Shown here: piece after piece, positions 57,000-64,000 of the stretch
Numbering within the stretch: the first letter of the stretch is position 1
Layout of the letters: every line of letters begins with the position of its first letter
NCBI GenBank assembly: GCA_029721435.1
Contig: CM056580.1
Coordinates: 27,646,367 to 27,710,366 of the forward strand
DNA length: 64,000 nt
Direction of reading: 5' to 3'
From: Gymnothorax reevesii
Taxonomy: Eukaryota > Chordata > Actinopteri > Anguilliformes > Muraenidae
The notes under the pieces: model-generated
The model's input: the letters and a program-made list of their open reading frames with translations, nothing else
What the model was told of the DNA's origin: nothing
Databases searched by the model: none
Translations under genes and position numbers: made by a program

Positions 57000-57320
57000 G
57001 AATGGAGAATATCTCTGGTTTGTCAGGATACAATGACAATGCACTTAAAGTGCAGACATTCAGCTTTGATTTGAGGGCATTTTCATCCGCATTGGACGAA
57101 CCGTTTAGAAATGACTGCACCTATTATGTACATAGTCCCTCCCCACATTTTTGGGCACTTAAAAATATATTGGAAAGTTAAAAAATTATGTGGAATGCAG
57201 TTATTATTTTTTAACATTTGGTTGAATATCCTCACAGACATCCCCTGATGCTGGGTATGTTCCCTGGTGTTGTTCTGCCAGGCCTGTACTGCAATCATCA
57301 TCAGTTCCTGCTTGGTCACA
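57000..57320. repeat. Tc1/mariner-type relic fragment
   Basis: 'cagctttgatttgagggcat' followed by 'tcatccgcattggacgaac' and 'tagtccctccccacattttt' is wording shared by a fish DNA-transposon family. No termini or transposase part was resolved. Confidence 0.35.
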
Positions 57321-57605
57321 CAGACACAGAACCTTGTACTTCTTCCTTGGTGAGGACATTACATTGATTTCCATTCATTCTTTGCACGACTCTACAGCCT
57401 TTCCCTAATCTCAACAGTGAGATATGCACGCCGAACCCAAACCTTAGCCCATCCCTATTTCTAACCTTACCGCTAATCTTGACTAATAAGTTGCAATTAG
57501 CCTTTGTAGTTGTGAGGACACATGAAAATGTCCTCATTTCCCAAAAATGTCCTCAGTCCATCGGAAAAAAATGCTTTTTATTCTCACTTGGTGGCAAGTA
57601 AAAGA

Positions 57606-57629
57606 ACACACACACACACACACACACAC
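57606..57629. repeat. (CA)n microsatellite
   Basis: About 12 CA units directly adjoining the left end of the next Tc1 derivative. Confidence 0.9.
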
Positions 57630-58365
57630 CAATAAGCCAAAACATTACGATCACCTAATGTGTTGTTGGTGCTTCATGTCCCACCAAACAACTGTAAAAT
57701 GAACGTCCACATGAATTCCCAGCAGATCTCTTCCTAGAGGATCACACTCCCTCTAGCTTGGCATCTTCCCACAGTGCATCCTGTCGCCATCCTTGGATGT
57801 GCATCATGTTAGAAGACACAGGAGTCATTGGACCAGACTGGAAGGTCCATTTTCGAAGCTTGCATGCCCAAGCTTGTATGGACTGGCGTTTAGCATGGGC
57901 ACTCTGACCAGTCCCATACGTAGTATGCATTGTGTGGTGTAACACATTCCTAACCATCGTTAAAATTGATCACGACTCTTGGCACAGCGGCCCTTTTGTT
58001 GGGTCAAACCAGGGAGGTTGCTTTTGTTTTCCTTGCACATCAATGAGCCTATGGTGGCCCTACACCCTGTTTCCAGTTTGTGGTTTGTCCTGCTGGACCA
58101 CTGTCAGTAAATACTCATGTCAGCTGATCAGGAGCACCCCACGAGCCTTTCCGTTTTGGTGGGAAGTCCAGTTGCCTGATCATAACAATTATGCACTTGT
58201 CAAAGCTGCTCAGGTCTCATCCATCCTACATACGCGCTGACTATGAGAACTGACTGTTTGCTTACCATCAAAAGTTTGTTCTTAAATCTTGCGTGCACCA
58301 GTGTGATGAGGTAATCAACCTTATTCACTTCATCCATCGGTGGTCATAATATTTTAGTTCAAAAT
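57629..58365 (-). mobile_element. internally deleted Tc1 element (copy 6)
   Basis: Left end 'ccaataagccaaaacattacgatcac' type and right end 'ggtggtcataatattttag' (to about 58365) are diverged inverted repeats of the same family as 60241-61549. Middle segments align to that copy: 'agtcccatacgtagtatgca' and 'ctgatcaggagcaccccac' with 'cacttgtcaaagctgctca'. The catalytic C-terminal half of the transposase is deleted and no frame is open. Confidence 0.7.
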
Positions 58366-60238
58366 TATGTATACTATGAATGTATTTTATATTCCTGTTC
58401 ACTGATGCCACTTAGTAATTACCTGATGTGAAGTGGGCATGTTGCACCAACCATTATACCTAATTCAAAAGGTAAAAAAGATTAAAATTATTTTTCTATT
58501 TTAAGATATGAATGTGGTCATATTTACTTATTTTATTTCAAAATGCCTCGTCTCTTTGGGTTACCATAAGGATGGGTAATGGGTTGTTTGCAGATGACGT
58601 CACGCCACAGCAGGAACTGCAGATGGGGGGTAGAAAGTGATTTCTCCAAAAAGAAACGCCATCAAACAGCTGAAGTTTGGCGCTGTTAACAGCTGTTCCA
58701 GCTGATCAAATCAGGGTAAAAAACATGAAATATTTTCAAGTCCCGAAAGTAGTCACACAATAAGTCGAGAAATTTAAAAAGCTCATGGAGAAACAGCGGT
58801 AGACATGGAATAAAAATCTCAGTTTAAAGTCTGGAGGAGTCAGACAACACTTGTGTAAGCAGTGACCACCACATGAAAGGTAAGGCTACAGTCATGTAGC
58901 TACTTCACTGTTCATATCTGGCTAAAATCACTTTCCTCCATTCCCAACGATTCCCCGCCAGCATTCTTCGCTTCCTTCCCCCCCATCTGGTCATCGGGAT
59001 CACGTGCTTGCAAACAAGCTGTAGTGCACCCTAGACGTCCAACATGAATAGAAGATTATCTGGTCAATAGATAAAACATGTAATTGCTTGAGAAGCAGAA
59101 ATGGATGGCAGAAAAGGATTCATTATAAACAGGTAAACAAATGAATATTAATGCTGACTGGATCAGCTCCCAGTGGGTGGTGAATGAAAACATGCTAAGA
59201 AAATCTGGAGTCCAATTAATGGTGAACACAAAGCATGCAGGGCTATGAGATGTATCACAAGATTAAAGATAAAGAACAATGCATGTGACTCTTCTGTAAG
59301 AGCCACAACGAGTTCTTATCCTGGTTCAATTCGGAAAAAAATCTGAATCCTCATAATAATTCACATATTTTATGGAAACATGATATAAACTGTAAGCAAG
59401 AGGCACTTTCTGTGCTGCTAGTGGTGAACACATAAGGAAACACAGCACTATAAATAGCTCTTTCATTAATACTGTAAGATATGAGGATTTTCTCAGATTT
59501 CAACAACAGAACTGAGTCAGGACTGGGTTGGTCCTGTACCCGTAGTGATGCATCTGATTAATTCATTAAGTCAGTCGATAAGGTTCTGCAGTGCCAAATT
59601 AAAGATTTTCTAGGGTCAGCTTTTTCTGGAGAACTGTTCTTCTTTGAACTGTATTGATCTTATTTGAACACGATGAAATGGTCATCAAGCAATTCAAGAA
59701 AACAGGGAACCGGGGGACATCAAATAACCCCTGGGCACTTTATTATTGTTTATTATTGTTCGTGAAGCGGTCAAGTCAAAGCCAGAGTCCATCAAAGTTT
59801 CCCAGCTCTCACAACTCCAGATCAGTGGGAGTGCTGTGGCATCTCAGGATCCGGGGGCAGATTAGGCTGCACATTTCTCTGCACATTTTTCTCAATACAT
59901 TTAACGCATAAAAATGTAATCAATATTCTGAGAGTGATGTATTTTATCTTTGCATGAGCCAACAAACACAGTGTGTTTTTAAGAAATATTCTGTATATAA
60001 TGAGTAGTCAGGATTTTCCATGAAATATATTTGTCAAATCAAATTATATCCTTCTACAGATTAGAACACACTGTTCTTTCTTATTCAAAATCAATCAGTA
60101 TATACAAAGCATTTGTTAAAACAGCAAAACTGCAATGCTAACTTTATGTAGCTGGTACTCTTATCCAGACCAAATTACTTATATATTTTCTTGTACAGTA
60201 AAAGTTCATTATGGATGCACTCACAGGCAAGGCAAATG
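58366..60238. other. non-coding with a CRE palindrome
   Basis: A perfect TGACGTCA lies at 58595-58602 in a slightly GC-richer patch. The remainder is AT-rich with nothing recognised. Confidence 0.4.
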
Positions 60239-60240
60239 TA

Positions 60241-61549
60241 TTCACCACTTAGCCATAACATTATGACCACCTGCCTAATTTTGCGTATGTCCCCTATTTG
60301 TTGCCAAAACGACTCTGACCCGTCAAGTTATGAACTCCACAATACCATTACCAGCAGATCCTTTAAGTCCTGTAAGTTGCAAGAGGAGGCCTCCAAGTTT
60401 TTCCAGCACATTCCATAGATGCTCAATTGGATTGAGACCTGGAAAATTTGGAGGCCAAGACAACAACTTGAAGTTGTTGTGTTCCACAAACCATTGCTGA
60501 ACCACTTTTGCAGTGTGGCAGGGTGAATTATTCTGCTGAAAGAGGCTACCGCCATTATGGAATACCATTTCTGTGAAGACGTGTTTTTGATCTGCAAAAA
60601 TGTTTTGTTAGAAGGTACCTGTCCAAGTAACATACAAATAAATGGAAGGACCCAAGGTTTCCCAGCAGAACATTGCCCAAAGCATCATACTGCATCATCC
60701 GCTGGCTTTCCTTCTCCCCATAGTGCATTCTGGTGGCATGTCTTTCCGAAGTAACCGACACTCACAGACCTGGCCATCCACGTGACATAAAATAAAATGT
60801 GATTAATCACACCAGGCCACTTTCTTTCATTACTCCGTGGTCAACTTCTGATGTTCATATGCCCATTGTACGCACTTCCAGCAGTAGATGGGTCAGCATG
60901 TAGCCTGAAAAAACCAGACTCTGCTACTTTGCTTTGCTTCGTCCACAGAGTCTGGGTAGTCGTCATTGACAAGTGTTTACTTCCTGGTGTGTGGGCGCTT
61001 GTCAGAAGTTTACAATCACTAGTGTACTCGAAAATTAATGACTAACATTTGGTGACGACATATGTTATGCGCCTGTGATGCACTGGGTGTTCCGACACCT
61101 GTCTATCAGAACCAACATGAACTTCCTCAACAATTTGAACAACAGTAGCTCTTCTGTGGGATTGGATTACATAGGCCAGCCTTCACTCCACATGCACATC
61201 AATGAGCCTTGGCCACCCACTGACAGCTGTTTCATTGGTTTTTCTTCCTTGGACCACCTTTGGTAGGTACTGACCACTGCAGATCAGGTATACCCCACAA
61301 GAGCTGCACTTTTGGAGATGCTTGGATCCGGTCGTCTAGCCATCACAATCTGGCCCTTGTCAAAGTTGCTCACATCCTTACACTTGTCAATTTTTCCTCG
61401 TCCAACACATCAACTTCAAGGACAAAATAGTCACTGCCAAATATATCCCATTATACCAGATATTCCACTGGTGCCATTGTAACAAAATAATCAATGTTAT
61501 TCACTTCACACCATAATGTTATGTGGTCACAAATGCACGGCTGATCAGT
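60241..61549 (-). mobile_element. Tc1-like transposon (copy 7)
   Basis: Left end after TA (60239-60240): ttcaccacttagccataaca, then 'ttatgaccacctgcc'. The right end is near 61549 ('cggctgatcagta'), with the inner 'ataatgttatg' displaced, so the right TIR is rearranged. Wording throughout matches a very widespread vertebrate Tc1 family. A copy of the same family lies at 57629-58365. Confidence 0.85.
60323..61392 (-). pseudogene. Tc1-type transposase, broken
   Basis: Reading begins near 61392 with TTG where the start ATG should be, then [14 protein letters not shown] (about 61365-61325). Helix-turn-helix fragments and the first catalytic region are present only in short frames. The best-kept part, 60568-60323, has SLFQQNNSPCHTAKVVQQWF, in which the second catalytic Asp is Asn, and GLNPIEHLWNVLEKL with the Glu. 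Multiple frameshifts. Catalytically dead even if it were translated. Confidence 0.85.
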
Positions 61550-61620
61550 ACATATTATCTACAGTGCTGTGAAATAATACAAATTTCACATTCATGCCCA
61601 TAAATACTACCAGCTCAACT

Positions 61621-62060
61621 GAATCTAAAAGTCACTTAAAAAGAACCTGTCTGAGAATGTGAGTGATGCTGCAATCAAAAGAAATTCAGGAACAGAACGC
61701 GAATTCATTGACATTTATGAGTCGGGAAAGGCTTACAAAGCTATTCCCAAAGCTCTGGAACTCCGGCAAACCACGGTGAAATGTGGTGAACTTTACCAGG
61801 AGTCGCCGTCTGACTAAATTCCTCCAGAAACCCATCAACGATTCATCCAGGAGGTCACAAAAAACCCAGTCTAGCATCTGAAGAACTGAAGACCTCATTT
61901 CCCTCAGTTAATGTCAGTGTTTACGATTCCACAATAAGAAAGATGCTGGGGGAAAATGGCATCCTCAGGAGAGCTGTGAGGCAAAATCCACTGCTAAACA
62001 ACACATCTCATGTTTTCCAAAAAACATTGTGATGACCCCCAAGACTTTTGGAAGGGCTTG
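61621..62060 (+). repeat. Tc1-type transposase fragment
   Basis: Plus-strand text resembles the N-terminal half of another Tc1 family: 'ctgtctgagaatgtgagtga' (SENVSDA), 'tttatgagtcgggaaagg', 'ctggaactccggcaaaccac', then 'agaaagatgctgggggaaaa' and 'tgatgacccccaagactttt'. No TIRs, several frame breaks. Family differs from the adjoining copy 7. Confidence 0.55.
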
Positions 62061-62283
62061 ACATAACTGACTGCGCCAATGATAAAAAGCCGTTGTGCTC
62101 TCAATGTTTGCCGTGGCAAGAGTTGCCATAATGCTCTTTTCGTTTTAGCGTTGGCGCCTCTCAAAACAGTACTGTCACTACATGTACTGTAATAGGCAAA
62201 GTTATACCACTGAGTAATCCTAAATTTTTTTGTTTGAATAGTCCTTTGCAGTGCACTTCAAGCAAGAGAAATCAAACACTTAA

Positions 62284-62780
62284 AAGGGACCTATTATGCA
62301 ACATTTCCAATTTTACATTTTGATCTTGGACTCTCAGAGTACTCCTGATCATTCAAAGTCCAAGATAGAGTCATTATTTAGCTCATACTGCCATCCTCAA
62401 AAAAACCCATTTGTAGTCCATTGTAGTCTCTGCCTGAAACGCTTCGTTAGGGCAGCTCTTCCGCTATGGCCCACGCTCCCCGTATGCCCAGTTTCTTCTT
62501 ACTGGCCAGCTCAGTGGAGGGCGGATCTAGGCAGGACGAGGCAGCAGAACGCAGTTTTCCGGGTCCGCCTCTCCAGAGTGAAACTGAGACGCGTCTGCCA
62601 TCTGAGAAGGAATCAACGGGCAAATTCTGCAATCAAACGCAGTCCTTGTGTATAGATCCAATGAAATTAACTTGTTCTAATAAACGCATCAGCGAAAGTG
62701 GAAAACGCACTGTGAAAGTCTAGCAGCTCAAGCTCGAATTTGCTGTCTACCTAAGGCTACTATGGTGAGTACACCGGGGT
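62284..62780. repeat. hAT-MITE-like end fragment
   Basis: 'aaaagggacctattatgcaa' is the recognisable end of a common fish non-autonomous element. The matching opposite end is not found within the window, so the right limit is a guess. Confidence 0.35.
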
Positions 62781-64000
62781 TTCTACTCTATAGCTAGGAT
62801 TGAGGGAAAGGTAGAATCCACCCCATACAGACACATTTGTAGAACGGGTCAACATACCCAAGTTAGACATACCAAGCTGCTCAACGCACCCATAACGTAT
62901 GTATTCGTGTCTTTGCATTGATTTTCAATGTAATCTGTCCTGCAAAAATTTGTTTCGCGTCCGATGTGAAAGTAGCTTTATGGGTAGTACGCGACAGCTA
63001 GAGAGAGCTCGGTTATGTTATGAACATGATACAGGTTTTATAGATCGTAAGTTCCGTTAGCGTGGACAAGTTGCTTATGTGGTGCCAGTGAATTGTTCAC
63101 TTCTGCAGGAAAGAATTTCCTATTTATTCTTCACTTTTTTGGCTTTTTATTAGCCATAATAATTTCTAATGGGGGATGAAATTATGTCACGTTAGTGCAG
63201 AGAAATCGTTTGTTATACTGGATGTGTTAGAGCTTCTGCGTTTCACAATTGCTTACACGGTAATATCAGAGAGCTAGCCCAAATATTTGTGAAGTATGCT
63301 GCTGATCCCTATCATGGATAAGTGAAGTGATCCCAAGCAGCAGTAAACAAACCCAAACATGTATCTCAAGCTCTGCAAAACCTACGTCTGGTCTAAGTGC
63401 AGTCTTTTCAGCCCAACTTTGCGGACATGTACAGCACCTCTCCGTTTAGCTTCAACTGTAGTGGCTACAATCAGGCAACGTTAAGATGAAGTTACCACTT
63501 TGATGCTTGAAAGTAACGCAAGCATACTGATCAGAATTACTGCATATAAGTTAACCAGGAGTATTTTCAATAAGCACGGCACACAAACTAACATGCACTA
63601 GCTGGTAACCGAGTGGTCATAACAACCACAGAGACAAACCCTTGCAATACAGGTTTTACAGACAGCAAGTTCCGTTACCGTGGACAGTTGAACTAGGCAT
63701 CCAAATTGCAAACAAGTGTGAAAAGTTAGCTTCAAATTAGGTCTATGCTCACTCACCTTCTGTCAAATTTCCCCTGATATTATTCTTGCATATTTAGGAC
63801 ACAAACATTAGCAACAGTAACTTGGCTTTGTTAGCCGCAGTGCGACAGCCACAATCAACTGGCTATCAAGTCAGGTTGGCTTATGCAGTAAAAGCAACTT
63901 ACAGCTTCTGAATCTGTGAGTCATGGACAGTCGTGACCTATCCAGGATTTATCTTGAGATATTTTACAAAGCCTGCGTTTGAGGCCAGTTGTTAGTGCTA
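62781..64000. other. non-coding with a diverged direct repeat
   Basis: 'caggttttatagatcgtaag' then 'ttccgttagcgtggacaag' (63033-63072) recurs as 'caggttttacagacagcaag' then 'ttccgttaccgtggacag' (63651-63688). No gene recognised. Runs off the window end. Confidence 0.4.

Noticed and set aside
62296..62655. 119-codon frame near the end of the window
   Set aside because: Lies in a MITE-like repeat; competing frames are open on both strands.

Overview
This is vertebrate nuclear DNA, almost certainly from a ray-finned (teleost) fish. The case rests on repeat content: about ten Tc1/mariner copies from at least four families that are abundant in fish genomes, a tRNA-derived fish SINE, L2-like and other APE-type LINEs, a PIF/Harbinger element, hAT-type MITEs and several solo LTRs. 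I found no host protein-coding gene, rRNA, tRNA, operon or CRISPR array. Every protein-like reading frame I could assign is a broken transposon or retroelement gene. The window looks like a gene desert or part of a very large intron.

Layout. 1-4.1 kb: unique DNA, a SINE and one copy of a non-autonomous DNA transposon whose inverted sister ends at 18.7 kb. 4.1-5.5 kb: Tc1 copy. 7.8-8.8 kb: broken retroviral-type Gag on the minus strand. 9.2-10.2 kb: solo LTR. 11.3-13.3 kb: L2-like LINE carrying a small insertion, abutting a truncated Tc1 element (to 14.3 kb). 16.4-18.7 kb: MITE-like DNA. 18.7-23.0 kb: unique non-coding DNA. 23.0-24.6 kb: Tc1 copy with a 20-bp micro-inversion. 28.2-29.7 kb: Tc1 copy inside a (TA)n tract, followed by a palindromic hAT MITE with an 8-bp target duplication. 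32.7-35.6 kb: Tc1 copy split by a 1.34-kb solo LTR. 38.0-44.1 kb: a minus-strand LINE that received both a solo LTR and a Harbinger element, the latter containing a second LINE. 47.1-48.0 kb: a second solo LTR of the 9.2-kb family. 48-52.4 kb: unique non-coding DNA. 52.5-53.1 kb: a TIR element. 57.6-58.4 and 60.2-62.1 kb: further Tc1 relics.

Insertion order can be read from the nesting and target duplications. The most unusual signal is a structured motif found three times on the minus strand (27.9, 31.3 and 55.5 kb): CTGANGAA, a short perfect stem-loop, then GAAACG. It resembles the catalytic core of a hammerhead ribozyme, with one extra A in each copy. Other notable items are a micro-inversion that replaces the third catalytic residue of one transposase, solo LTRs with perfect 5-bp target duplications, and the multi-level nest at 38-44 kb. 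All calls come from reading the sequence; no database search was possible.
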